The notes beneath the pieces are model-generated. The model was not told the origin of the DNA. It saw only the letters and a list, made by a program, of their open reading frames with translations, and did not search any database. Below, piece after piece: positions 55,526-63,945 of a stretch of DNA of 64,000 nt. Source of the stretch: Aquabacter sp. L1I39 (GTDB lineage Bacteria; Pseudomonadota; Alphaproteobacteria; Rhizobiales; Xanthobacteraceae); NCBI RefSeq assembly GCF_017742835.1, contig NZ_CP072392.1, forward strand, positions 1,257,827 through 1,321,826, in the 5' to 3' direction. Every line of letters starts with the position of its first letter. Position 1 is the first letter of the stretch. The translations under genes and the position numbers were made by a program.

Positions 55526-56719
55526 ATGAACATGCAGGTTCTGGATGCCGGTCGCGACGCCAGTGGCGGCTACAAGGTGGATGTCACGCGCGGCGAGCGG
55601 GTCGGGCGCGTGTCGTCGGAATGGTTCTCCCGGCCGGATGATGAGCGGTTTCTGTCGCTGGGCGAGCTGGCCGCGATGGTGCGGGGCCGGGCCGATCACA
55701 GCCGGTCGCGCCTGGTGGAGACGTCCCGCATCCATGTGGAGGCAAGCCGCTCCAATGCCGAGCGGCTTGCGCTGGTCCTACCCGGCGCGGATGCGCCCGT
55801 CGAGCCGAACCATTGGTCCTTCGGCCAGCTCGCAGCCCAGATCGGAGCGCCGGCCGCCTATCTGCGCCAGCTTCCCGCCGCGCTGGCCGGCATCAATCTA
55901 CAATATGGGCTGACCGCGCACCGCGCCGAGCAGATCAAGACCTATGAGACCGCCAAGGATCGCGTGGAGTTGCGCGCGGTGACGGGGCCGGACTATGGCC
56001 GGATCCATGATCATGAGCTGGTCGAGGCGGTGCAGCGCATTGCCGGCAACGGCACCGGCGACACGCGCTGGAAGGTGCCGGGCGTGCTCGACTGGTCGAC
56101 GGGCGTCTACAATCCACGTGTCGACATCACCAGGGATACGACGACGCTTTATGCGTCCGACCGCGACGTCTTCCTGTTTCTGGTCGACGATCTGAACCCG
56201 ATCGAAGCCGGGCGTTTGCCCGACGGCGCGCCGGACGTTTATTTCCGGGGCTTCTATTGCTGGAACTCGGAGGTGGGTGCCAAGACGCTCGGCATCGCGA
56301 GTTTCTATCTGCGTGCCGTGTGCCAGAACCGCAATCTCTGGGGCGTCGAGGACTTCCAGGAGATCACCATCCGCCACTCCAAATACGCTGCCTCCCGCTT
56401 TGCGCACGAGGCAGCGCCGGCACTCACCCGCTTCGCCAATTCTTCGCCCATGCCCTTCGTCAACGGCATCAAGGCCGCACAGCAGAAGATCGTCGCGCGC
56501 ACCGACGAGGATCGCAGCGACTTCCTGCGCAACCGGGGTTTCTCCAAGGCGGAGACGTCCAAGATCATCGACACGGTGCTGGCCGAAGAAGGGCGCAAGC
56601 CCCAGAGCATCTTCGACTTCGTGCAGGGCATCACTGCGGTCGCACGCGACAAGCCGCACCAGGATGCAAGGCTCGACCTTGAGGGCCGGGCCAAGAAGCT
56701 GCTCGATCGGGCCGCCTGA
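55526..56719 (+). CDS. DUF932 domain protein of integrative elements/plasmids
   Basis: The 397-residue protein belongs to the DUF932 family seen on phage-like elements, ICEs and plasmids: the segment WSFGQLAAQIGAPAAYLRQLP and VELRAVTGPDYGRIHDHELVEAV, then DRDVFLFLVDDLNPIE and GFYCWNSEVGAKTLGIASFYLRAVCQNR are typical. Its biochemical role is not known. I placed the start at ATG 55526, 9 bp after GGAGG. It is the first gene of the element backbone after the DISARM operon and is preceded by the structured leader. Confidence 0.85.
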   Translation: MNMQVLDAGRDASGGYKVDVTRGERVGRVSSEWFSRPDDERFLSLGELAAMVRGRADHSRSRLVETSRIHVEASRSNAERLALVLPGADAPVEPNHWSFGQLAAQIGAPAAYLRQLPAALAGINLQYGLTAHRAEQIKTYETAKDRVELRAVTGPDYGRIHDHELVEAVQRIAGNGTGDTRWKVPGVLDWSTGVYNPRVDITRDTTTLYASDRDVFLFLVDDLNPIEAGRLPDGAPDVYFRGFYCWNSEVGAKTLGIASFYLRAVCQNRNLWGVEDFQEITIRHSKYAASRFAHEAAPALTRFANSSPMPFVNGIKAAQQKIVARTDEDRSDFLRNRGFSKAETSKIIDTVLAEEGRKPQSIFDFVQGITAVARDKPHQDARLDLEGRAKKLLDRAA

Positions 56720-56801
56720 TTTCCGGAAAGCCGGGGATACGGATATCCGTGTCTCCGGCTTTCCGCTCTTCCGCATCCACGGTTCTGCGGCGCTGCCTTC
56801 C

Positions 56802-56877
56802 AGAGTGAGAGGGCGGCGCTGCGCTTCGTGACGGGTTGGAGGCTGAGAGAGAGGCTCCCGGCCGCCCGTCGCGGAGG
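56802..56877 (+). ncRNA. Structured 5' leader of the ParB-like gene (copy 2)
   Basis: This is the second copy of the leader. AGAGTGAGAGG begins it; GACGGG (56830-56835) pairs with CCCGTC (56865-56870). The inner hairpin is GGCTGAGAG with CTCCCGGCC (one A-C mismatch) around AGAGG. GGAGG follows and the start codon is 84 nt from the first base, exactly as in copy 1. Loop and stem sequences differ while pairing is mostly kept, the mark of selection on RNA structure. Confidence 0.55.
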
Positions 56878-56885
56878 TGCTTTCC

Positions 56886-58943
56886 ATGGCAACCTATGTT
56901 CAGAAGATCACGCTCTCGCCCTCGCGTGACATCCCCTTCAACAAGCTCCTGCTCAGCCAGTCGAACGTCCGGCGCATCAAGGCCGGGGTCTCGATCGAGG
57001 AACTGGCCGAGGACATCGCCCGCCGTGGCCTGCTGCAGGGCCTCAGCGTTCGCCCCGTCGTCGATGGCGCCGGCGTGGAGACCGGCATGTTCGAGATCCC
57101 GGCCGGCGGACGGCGCTATCGGGCGCTGGAGCTGCTGGTGAAGCAGAAGCGCCTCGCCAAGACCGCGCCGGTGCCTTGCGTCATCCGGGAGGGCGGCATC
57201 GCCGAGGAGGATTCGCTCGCCGAGAATGTCCAGCGCGCGCCGCTGCATCCGCTCGACCAGTTCCGCGCCTTTCTGGCACTGCGCGAGAAAGGCCTGTCCG
57301 AGGAGGAGATCGCCGCCGCCTTCTTCGTCTCCGTTGGCGTGGTCAAGCAGCGCCTCAAGCTCGCCTCGGTCTCGCCGGTGTTGTTGGAGGTCTATGCCGA
57401 GGACGGCATGACGCTTGACCAACTCATGGCCTTCACCGTCTCCGGCGACCATGCACGCCAGGAACAGGTCTTCGAGCGGCTGAAGACCTCCTATGACAAG
57501 CAGCCCTATGCCATCCGCCGCATGCTGACCGAAGGTGCGGTTCGCGCCTGCGACAAGCGCGCCCAGTTCATCGGCCTTGAGGCCTATGTCGAGGCCGGCG
57601 GCACCATTCTGCGGGACCTGTTCCAGGGCGATGATGGCGGCTGGCTGCAGGATGTCGCGCTGGTCGACCGACTGGTGACCGAGAAGCTCAAGGCCGAGGC
57701 CGACGCTGTTGCCGCCGAGGGGTGGAAATGGGTCGAGATGGCCCCTGACTTCGCCTATGGCCACACCTACGGCCTGCGCCAGCTGCGTGGTGAGACCATC
57801 CCGCTCAGCGCTGAAGAGGAGGCCAGCCGCGACGCCCTGCAGACGGAATATGATCGGCTGTCCACGGAATACGCCGAGGCGGATGATCTACCGGAGGAGG
57901 TCGACGCGCGGCTCGGTGAGATCGAGACGGCGATCGAAGCCTTCGAGGCGCGTCCGATCACCTTCGATCCGCTGGATATGGCGCGCGCGGGCGCGTTCGT
58001 CAGCATTGGCCATGATGGCGCATTGCGCATTGAGCGCGGCTATGTCCGACCCGAGGACGAACTGCCGGTGGAGCCCGAAGCCGCCGCGGAAGACGCCGGC
58101 CCGCATCACATCGCGGCGGCGGTCATGCGTACCGGCGAGGCCGTCACGGCAGACGCGCCCGAGCCCGAGGAGGACGAAGGGCTGTCTGCGCTCTCGGACC
58201 GGCTGATGACCGAGCTGACCGCACACCGTACGCTCGGCCTGCGCCAGGCGCTGGGCGAACGGCCGGACGTCGCCTTCCTCGCCGCCCTGCATGCCCTGAC
58301 CCTGAAGAGCTTCTACCACTACGGCTCGGACAGTTGCCTTGAGCTCGGCCTGAAGAGCATCGCCTTCAGCGCGCAGGCGCCGGGGCTGAACGACAGCGCC
58401 TCGGCCGCGGCGATCCACGCCCGGCATGAAGGCTGGGCGAAGGTCCTGCCCAAGGACTCGGCTGATCTCTGGCAGGCTCTGCACGACTGGGACAGCGACA
58501 GCCGCTCCGGCCTGTTCGCCCATGTGGTGAGCCTGTCGGTGAACGCCGTCCATGAAGCCTGGAACCGGCGCCCCCGCGCGCTCCACCATGCCGATCAGCT
58601 CGCACGTGCCGTCGACCTCGACATGGCGGCAGCCGGGTGGAGGCCGACCTTGGATAATTTCCTCAGCCGGGTCACCAAGGCCCGCATTCTGCAGGCGGTG
58701 AGCGAGGCGAAGGGGCCGCGCGCAGCGGAGCGCATCGCGCACCTGAAGAAGGGCGACATGGCCCGCGAGGCCGAAGCGCTGCTCACTGAGACCGGCTGGC
58801 TGCCGGAACCGCTGCGCGGAGCCGAACCAGCGGCCGGCGAAGAAACGGCGGCGCAGGACGGCAAAACGGTCATGGGCGAAGACGAGAGTCTTGAGGATAC
58901 TGAAGACACCACGGACATCCCCCCTGCCGTGGCGGCGGAGTAA
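56886..58943 (+). CDS. ParB/RepB-like partition protein of the integrative element
   Basis: The 685-residue protein has a ParB N-terminal domain with SNVRRIKAGVSIEELAEDIARRGLLQ, the Arg-rich GGRRYRALELL motif (CTP-binding box in ParB proteins), and EEDSLAENVQRAPLHPLDQ. A KorB-like helix-turn-helix follows (EEEIAAAFFVSVGVVKQRLKLA). The C-terminal 450 residues are specific to this large ICE/plasmid group, with an acidic linker around 410-430. No parA is adjacent, so it may act in element regulation or single-strand processing rather than classical partition. Confidence 0.88.
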   Translation: MATYVQKITLSPSRDIPFNKLLLSQSNVRRIKAGVSIEELAEDIARRGLLQGLSVRPVVDGAGVETGMFEIPAGGRRYRALELLVKQKRLAKTAPVPCVIREGGIAEEDSLAENVQRAPLHPLDQFRAFLALREKGLSEEEIAAAFFVSVGVVKQRLKLASVSPVLLEVYAEDGMTLDQLMAFTVSGDHARQEQVFERLKTSYDKQPYAIRRMLTEGAVRACDKRAQFIGLEAYVEAGGTILRDLFQGDDGGWLQDVALVDRLVTEKLKAEADAVAAEGWKWVEMAPDFAYGHTYGLRQLRGETIPLSAEEEASRDALQTEYDRLSTEYAEADDLPEEVDARLGEIETAIEAFEARPITFDPLDMARAGAFVSIGHDGALRIERGYVRPEDELPVEPEAAAEDAGPHHIAAAVMRTGEAVTADAPEPEEDEGLSALSDRLMTELTAHRTLGLRQALGERPDVAFLAALHALTLKSFYHYGSDSCLELGLKSIAFSAQAPGLNDSASAAAIHARHEGWAKVLPKDSADLWQALHDWDSDSRSGLFAHVVSLSVNAVHEAWNRRPRALHHADQLARAVDLDMAAAGWRPTLDNFLSRVTKARILQAVSEAKGPRAAERIAHLKKGDMAREAEALLTETGWLPEPLRGAEPAAGEETAAQDGKTVMGEDESLEDTEDTTDIPPAVAAE

Positions 58944-58967
58944 CCCTCAACACGATCCTGAACCTCG

Positions 58968-59000
58968 GCCCGCCGGCTCCGTCGGCGGGCCTTTGTTTTT
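58968..59000 (+). terminator. Intrinsic terminator after the ParB-like gene
   Basis: GCCCGCCG at 58968 pairs with CGGCGGGC ending at 58990 across a 7-nt loop, followed by CTTTGTTTTT. This is a standard intrinsic terminator 25 bp after the ParB-like stop. The Toprim gene starts 12 bp later, so it must be read through this site or from a promoter within it. Confidence 0.8.
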
Positions 59001-59012
59001 GAAAAGCTCGCC

Positions 59013-60047
59013 ATGTCCGGGATTGCTCAACATCTGTCACGCCGGCTCGCCGATCGGGCGGAGGCGGTCTGCCGTCACTATCTCTCCAATGGGCGTCGGG
59101 AAGGCCGCTACTGGCTCGTCGGCGATATCAGAAACACGCCCGGTCGCTCGCTCTTTGTCCGGCTCCAGGCATCTGCGAAGGGCCCGGCGGGCAAATGGAC
59201 CGATGCCGCCACCGGCGAACATGGCGATCTCCTGGACCTCATCCGCGGATCGTTGGGGCTCCTCGACTTCGCTGACGTTGCCGAGGAAGCGCGGATATTC
59301 CTCAGCCTGCCGCATCCCGAACCGGAGCCCACATCACCACCTCGCAGTGTCCTGTCGGCTCCATCGGGGTCGGTTGAAGCGGCACGGCGGCTATTCGCCA
59401 TGTCGCAGCCCATCGCCGGGACCCTCGCAGAGACGTATTTGCGCCGACGCGGCATTACGCTTTTGCACGGAACCGGAAACCTGCGCTTCCATCCGTGCTG
59501 CTACTACAAGCCTGACGACGGCCCGACCGAGACCTGGCCCGCGATGATCGCCGCCGTCACGGATCTCTCCGGCAGGATCACCGGCGTACACCGCACCTGG
59601 CTTGCGCCCGACGGCTCGGATAAGGCTCCGGTCACTACACCGCGCAAGGCGATGGGTGATCTGCTTGGGTCTGCCGTCCGCATCGGCGTGCCCTGTAGCG
59701 TGATGGCAGCGGGCGAAGGCATTGAGACCATGCTGTCGCTCCGGCAGATCCTGCCGAGCATGGCGTTGGCGCCGGCGCTCTCGGCTGCGCATCTGGCCGC
59801 CATCCTGTTCCCGCCTACCTTGAGGCGGCTCTATATTGTCCGCGACAAGGATCCGGCCGGTGACGCCGCGCGGGACACGCTGCTTGAACGGGCGAACGCC
59901 GAGGGGATCGAGGCCATTCCATTGTCGCCAGCGCTCGGGGACTTCAACGAGGATCTGCAGCGGCTCGGTATCCATGCCCTTCGGACGGGTGTTCGGGTGC
60001 AACTCGCCCCAGAGGACGTGGCGCGCTTCATGAACCTGGCCCCATAG
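59013..60047 (+). CDS. Toprim-domain protein (DUF7146/primase-like)
   Basis: The 344-residue protein has an N-terminal region with WTDAATGEHGDLLDLIRGSLG, as in element-encoded primase-helicase relatives, and a C-terminal Toprim domain: the catalytic Glu in AAGEGIETMLSL and the DxD motif in YIVRDKDPAGDAARD. It lacks a helicase domain. It probably supports DNA replication or processing of the element after excision or transfer. Confidence 0.87.
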   Translation: MSGIAQHLSRRLADRAEAVCRHYLSNGRREGRYWLVGDIRNTPGRSLFVRLQASAKGPAGKWTDAATGEHGDLLDLIRGSLGLLDFADVAEEARIFLSLPHPEPEPTSPPRSVLSAPSGSVEAARRLFAMSQPIAGTLAETYLRRRGITLLHGTGNLRFHPCCYYKPDDGPTETWPAMIAAVTDLSGRITGVHRTWLAPDGSDKAPVTTPRKAMGDLLGSAVRIGVPCSVMAAGEGIETMLSLRQILPSMALAPALSAAHLAAILFPPTLRRLYIVRDKDPAGDAARDTLLERANAEGIEAIPLSPALGDFNEDLQRLGIHALRTGVRVQLAPEDVARFMNLAP

Positions 60048-60362
60048 CCGGAGCGGGCTGAACCGCGATCCGTGGCTGCCACACCCGCAAGGATGCGTCA
60101 GTCACGGCAAAAGGACCGCGCCTTGCGCCTTCGAGAGGGCGATCGGCCGTCAGCCGGGCCGGATCGGCAATGGCTGCCGCCGACGATTTTCCGGCGCGGC
60201 CTTCGGGCCGCTTTCCATCGCGAAGCAAAATCGCCGGCTTGTCGCCATCCTCCGCTACGCTTCGGCCCTCTCGCTTCGCTCCGGGTGCAGGTCCGTCCCG
60301 CCCGACGGCTTCGTCGCCATGAAGGCCGCCACGGCAAGCGGTCCAAGCCGATGGAGCATCCC
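60048..60362. other. GC-rich gap with a UUCG hairpin upstream of the DUF2493 gene
   Basis: No gene is recognisable in this 315-bp stretch, although a frame stays open into the next gene. GCGGCC-TTCG-GGCCGC at 60196-60211 is a perfect hairpin followed by TTTCC, a weak terminator for the Toprim gene. More short GC palindromes and repeats of CTTCG/CGAAG surround it (60180-60300). Confidence 0.45.
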
Positions 60363-61289
60363 ATGAGCGTGCATGACGACCACGAGCCGCACCACGTCTC
60401 ATCCCCGACCGAGCACCTGATCCAGGAATTGCAGCTCCACGGTTACCGTCCTTCAGAGGACGAGCGCGACCAGCGCCCGCCACCGGAGGAGCGCCTCATC
60501 GAAGGCGCCACCGCCGACATCTTCGACGCCCTCGTCGCCACGATCACCGACACCAGCCTCGATCCCGACCTCCCCGATCTCCTCTGGTCGACCGTCAACA
60601 TGTTCCACCGCGCCGTGGACCGGATCCAACAGAAGCTCGACGACAACGAGCAGGCCCAGAAGCAGCTTCAGCGTGAACAGGACGGCTCGGAGGTGAAGTC
60701 ACTGGAGCTCGAGCGCCTGATCGACATCGGCATGAACCTAATCGACCGGCGCGACGGCATGGAAACCTTCCGCGAGGCCGCCGCCGACCGCTACCGCATC
60801 GCCATAGGCTCGCCCTGGACGCCACGGGCCGGATCACGGGTCAACCATCGCCACCTCACTGCAGCACTGATCGATAGCCGGGATTTCCTCGCGGCCAGAA
60901 GGCGTGCCGATACTGAGGTGCTTGTGCCCGCCGGGCCGAAGATCGCCTTCTCGGGCGGCGACACCGCTGATCACAGGCAGATCTGGGCTAAGCTCGATCA
61001 GATCCACGCGAAGCACCCGGACATGGTGCTGCTGCATGGCGGCTCGCCCAAAGGCGCGGAGAAGATCGCGTCCCTCTGGGCCGACAGTCGCAAGGTGCCG
61101 CAGGTGGCCTTCAAGCCCGACTGGACGAAGCACGCCAAGGCCGCGCCTTTCAAGCGCAACGACCAGATGCTGAACATCGTGCCGATCGGCGTCGTGATCT
61201 TTCCCGGCACCGGCATTCAGGACAATCTGGCCGACAAAGCCCGCAAGATGGGCATCCCGGTCTATCGCCTCAGTTCCGGCGGTGCATAA
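60363..61289 (+). CDS. DUF2493 (SLOG-fold) protein
   Basis: The 308-residue protein has an N-terminal helical part starting VHDDHEPHHVSSPTEHLIQELQLHGYRP and a C-terminal DUF2493 domain of the SLOG Rossmann-like superfamily (KIAFSGGDTADHRQIWAKLDQIHAKHPDMVLLHGGSPKGAEKIA, then FKPDWTKHAKAAPFKRNDQML). SLOG proteins bind nucleotide-like ligands; this group is common on ICEs and plasmids, where its role is unknown. I chose ATG 60363, with GGAG about 7 bp upstream; ATG 60351 is also in frame. Confidence 0.85.
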   Translation: MSVHDDHEPHHVSSPTEHLIQELQLHGYRPSEDERDQRPPPEERLIEGATADIFDALVATITDTSLDPDLPDLLWSTVNMFHRAVDRIQQKLDDNEQAQKQLQREQDGSEVKSLELERLIDIGMNLIDRRDGMETFREAAADRYRIAIGSPWTPRAGSRVNHRHLTAALIDSRDFLAARRRADTEVLVPAGPKIAFSGGDTADHRQIWAKLDQIHAKHPDMVLLHGGSPKGAEKIASLWADSRKVPQVAFKPDWTKHAKAAPFKRNDQMLNIVPIGVVIFPGTGIQDNLADKARKMGIPVYRLSSGGA

Positions 61290-61374
61290 GCGCCGCCGGA
61301 ACCCTGCATCTTGAATGTGATGGCAAGTTCTCTATTTTGCTATCAACGCTATCAGCCTTACTGGAGGCGCTATC

Positions 61375-61629
61375 ATGCCCGCAGTGACGATCCGCAACCT
61401 CTCCGCGGCGACGCACCGTGCCCTCAAGGTGCGCGCGGCACAGCATGGCCGCAGCACCGAAGCCGAGATGCGCGACATTCTTGAGAGCGCCGTTCGCCCT
61501 GACACGCGCCTCCGGCTCGGCACGGCGCTCGCGGAGCGCAGCCGCCGGCTCGGCCTGACCAATGAGGACGTCGACGCCCTCAGCCCGGCGCGCGACAGGA
61601 CGCCCGCCGAGCCCATGAGCTTCGAATGA
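61375..61629 (+). CDS. FitA-like ribbon-helix-helix antitoxin
   Basis: The 84-residue protein begins MPAVTIRNLSAATHRALKVRAAQHGRSTEAEMRDIL, the RHH DNA-binding fold of FitA/StbC-type antitoxins, followed by a short toxin-binding tail. Its TGA overlaps the ATG of the PIN toxin gene. It should repress the pair and neutralise the toxin, stabilising the element. Confidence 0.9.
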   Translation: MPAVTIRNLSAATHRALKVRAAQHGRSTEAEMRDILESAVRPDTRLRLGTALAERSRRLGLTNEDVDALSPARDRTPAEPMSFE

Positions 61630-62048
61630 TCCTTCTCGACACCAATGTCATCTCGGAGGCGATGAAGCCCACGCCCGATGACACCGTCCGGGCGTGGCTC
61701 GACGAGCAGGCGGCCGAGACGCTCTATCTCTCCAGCGTCACCATCGCCGAACTACTGTATGGCATCGGTGCGCTGCCCGCGGGCAAGCGCAAAGACCGGC
61801 TCACCGAAGCCCTGGACGGGGTGATGGAGCTGTTCGCCGACCGTGTCCTGCCGTTCGATATCGCTGCCGCACGACACTATGCCGAGCTCGCCGTGAAAGC
61901 GCGCACGGCCGGGAAGGGCTTTCCGACGCCCGACGGCTATATCGCCGCAATCGCAGCCTCCCGGGGCTTCCCTGTGGCCACGCGCGATACCAGCGCCTTC
62001 CATGCCGCCGGTTTAGCGGTCATCAATCCGTGGAACGCGGAACGCTGA
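61626..62048 (+). CDS. FitB/VapC-type PIN-domain toxin
   Basis: The 140-residue PIN nuclease begins MILLDTNVISEAMKP with the first catalytic Asp. It also has SSVTIAELLYGI with Glu, the third acidic residue in TPDGYIAAIA, and the last in VATRDTSAF. These four acidic residues form the metal site of VapC-type RNases. It is coupled to the antitoxin gene by an ATGA overlap. Confidence 0.92.
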   Translation: MILLDTNVISEAMKPTPDDTVRAWLDEQAAETLYLSSVTIAELLYGIGALPAGKRKDRLTEALDGVMELFADRVLPFDIAAARHYAELAVKARTAGKGFPTPDGYIAAIAASRGFPVATRDTSAFHAAGLAVINPWNAER

Positions 62049-62286
62049 CGACCTGCATGAGCGGCAACCCGCCATCAAGGTCTCCTGACCGGACGACCAC
62101 CCCCGCTTCACGACGCTGATCCTTGGGTCCAGCCGATGGCCTGACGCCATCAACCCATGAAGGGTCGACTACGCTGCGCGTGCCGCCGCTCTGGCTGCGC
62201 CTCACGCGGTGATTGCGGCCACCGGCCGGCCCTTTCGGGCGCCTGTCAGCGGGGGATGGACCTCCGCTCGCGCAGGAGCCAGGTCG

Positions 62287-62454
62287 ATGTCCGCCCAGAT
62301 CGCTCACGCCTTCGCCTTCAGCCTCGCCACCACCCTGATGGCCACCGTCGTCATCTTCCGCGCCGGCGACGGCACGCTCTCCGTCGCCCCGGCTGCAGAA
62401 TATGACGGCGACGAAGCCGCCATCGTCCGAGAAATCGACCCCTTCGGCACCTGA
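62287..62454 (+). CDS. Small hypothetical membrane protein
   Basis: The 55-residue protein has one hydrophobic segment (HAFAFSLATTLMATVVIF) and an acidic tail ending DEAAIVREIDPFGT. AGGAGCCAGG lies just upstream of ATG 62287. I recall similar short proteins in related elements but cannot name a function. The 238-bp gap before it, from the toxin gene, shows GC-rich palindromic bits but no gene. Confidence 0.6.
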   Translation: MSAQIAHAFAFSLATTLMATVVIFRAGDGTLSVAPAAEYDGDEAAIVREIDPFGT

Positions 62455-62511
62455 GAGGCGAACAGGCGGCGATGAATGGTGGCCGCCGCCTGCTCATCGG
62501 GCGAGTGCGTC

Positions 62512-62538
62512 GGAGGCGGTGGCGGTGGCGGTGGCGGC
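62512..62538 (+). repeat. Short GGCGGT tandem repeat
   Basis: About four GGCGGT units stand in a row between two small membrane-protein genes. If the frame from 62476 is translated they would give a run of glycines; more likely they are untranslated. Copy number could vary between strains. Confidence 0.7.
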
Positions 62539-62568
62539 ACATTCCTCCGATCTTATGGGGCCACCACC

Positions 62569-63021
62569 ATGATCTTCATCGGCATTCTCCTCAGCATGGG
62601 GACAATCGCATTCCTCTGCTGGCTGCTCTTCACGCTGGCGGTATTCGCGTTGGCGGTATTCGCGTTACCGCTGTTTGCGGGCATCACGGCGGGCACATGG
62701 GCCGATGACACCGGTGCCGGATGGCTCGGCGTTGTTGTCGGCCTTGCCGCCGCTGGCCTGACTTACGCCCTCGGCCAGTTCCTGTTCGCGATCGTCCGCC
62801 CGATCTGGGCGCGTCTGCTCATCGCTGCCGTGTTCGTCGTCCCGGCCGTGGCCGCAGGCTTCCACGCCACCCATGGCATCGTGAAGCACACCATGCCATC
62901 CCAGACGTGGCAGATGGTGTTTTCGATACTCGGAGCCGCCGTCGTTGGCATTGTCGCCTTCGTTCGCATAACCGAAAGGAAGGCGTTCGTCCCTTCTGAC
63001 GGGCACAGCTCCCCTCTCTGA
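62569..63021 (+). CDS. Small multi-pass membrane protein, unknown function
   Basis: The 150-residue product from ATG 62569 has about four hydrophobic segments: IFIGILLSMGTIAFLCWLLF, the following ALAVFALPLFAGITAG, WLGVVVGLAAAGLTYALG, and LLIAAVFVVPAVAAG, with another near TWQMVFSILGAAVVGIVAF. I do not recognise a family. A longer start at 62476 would add a polyglycine N-terminus encoded by the GGCGGT repeat and seems unlikely. Confidence 0.6.
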   Translation: MIFIGILLSMGTIAFLCWLLFTLAVFALAVFALPLFAGITAGTWADDTGAGWLGVVVGLAAAGLTYALGQFLFAIVRPIWARLLIAAVFVVPAVAAGFHATHGIVKHTMPSQTWQMVFSILGAAVVGIVAFVRITERKAFVPSDGHSSPL

Positions 63022-63651
63022 CACCGCCATATCCGTTCGGCGCCCCGGACAGCGAGTGACATAGCGTCCGCGTCAACCGGTCGGGCCGGGAGGGAGCGGA
63101 GATCCGGCGCGTCAGCTTCGACCTCCGATGCGGCAAGATTGGTGCGCGTGGAGGACGGCGGCCGCGTCGCAGCCGAAAGACCCCTAGGGGCAGAGCATTT
63201 GTGACGTTGGAGGGACGGGGAATGCGCAGCTTGGCCAAGCTCAGGGTATCGTCCGCCGATGCTGGCTGGTCGGGTCTCAATATCCGGCGCGAGGCCAAAC
63301 CGTCTCCCTCATCCATCCGCCCGTGCCCGCTCCAAACGGCCTCTTCAATGGCCTGATCTGGCCGAAGGACGGCTGCGCCTCGAGCGCCTATGCCACAACG
63401 GCTGGGCCCGACTTTCTTCCCCTGCCGACGCCCACCCCGCGCGCTGCGCGGGACCCCGGATCGCCGTCATTCCTCGCGCAGCAACAAAGTCGCGCCTGCG
63501 CCGTCCTCCGCTGTGCTGCGGTCGCAATCCTCACCCCATCGCGCCACCGCGACGGGGACCCCGAGGCGATGTGGCGTCGCTCGCCTTCGGCCTCCCGATC
63601 GCCATCGAGGCCGCAATGGTGCGGGCTCAGAAGACAGGACGGAGACGGAAC
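63022..63651. other. 630-bp gap, no gene recognised
   Basis: Open frames on both strands lack family resemblance. A possible 45-codon frame at about 63222 follows a GGGAC ribosome-like site but is not convincing. The stretch is GC-rich with many short inverted repeats, as in the gap at 60048-60362, and ends with GGACGGAGACGG before the DUF736 start. Confidence 0.4.
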
Positions 63652-63849
63652 ATGGCCACCATCGGCACCTTCAAGAAGACCGGCACCAACGAGTTCACCG
63701 GCGACATCGTCACCCTCGGCGTGCAGGCCCGGGGCGTGCGCATCATCCCCGACACCCGCGCCGCCGGCGAAAACGCCCCGAGCCACCGAGTCCTGGTCGG
63801 CCGCGCCGATTATGCGGAGAGCGGGATTATGCAGAGCGCCGGCCTGTAA
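63652..63849 (+). pseudogene. DUF736 protein, truncated after the N-terminal half
   Basis: The frame reads MATIGTFKKTGTNEFTGDIV and LGVQARGVRIIPDTRAAGENAPSHRVLVGRA, the N-terminal half of DUF736 proteins, which are about 100-110 residues long and continue with a segment such as EIGAAW. Here the family sequence ends at VGRA and is replaced by DYAESGIMQSAGL and a stop. The break coincides with repeats of ATTATGC type. The gene has been interrupted by an insertion or inversion. Confidence 0.7.
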
Positions 63850-63895
63850 GGTCTGTGTTGCCGCTGGTTTCGGCGGGGGTTCTGCTCCGCATAAT
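63809..63895. repeat. Short direct and inverted repeats at the DUF736 break
   Basis: ATTATGCGGAGAGC (63809-63822) is followed by a near-copy ATTATGCAGAGC (63826-63837). The complement of its first 11 bases, CTCCGCATAAT, lies at 63885-63895. The repeats start exactly where DUF736 homology stops. They could be the end of an insertion element or recombination sites for inversion. Confidence 0.55.
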
Positions 63896-63945
63896 TGCGG
63901 GCTGGAAGGCGGGCGCCCCGCGGGAAGCGGAGCGCCCTTGGCCGC

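Noticed and set aside
62512..62538. A CRISPR or integron-like repeat
   Set aside because: It is a simple 6-bp tandem repeat without spacers.
62476..62568. N-terminal extension with polyglycine on the membrane protein
   Set aside because: The extension is encoded by the GGCGGT repeat; a membrane-type start at 62569 is more natural.
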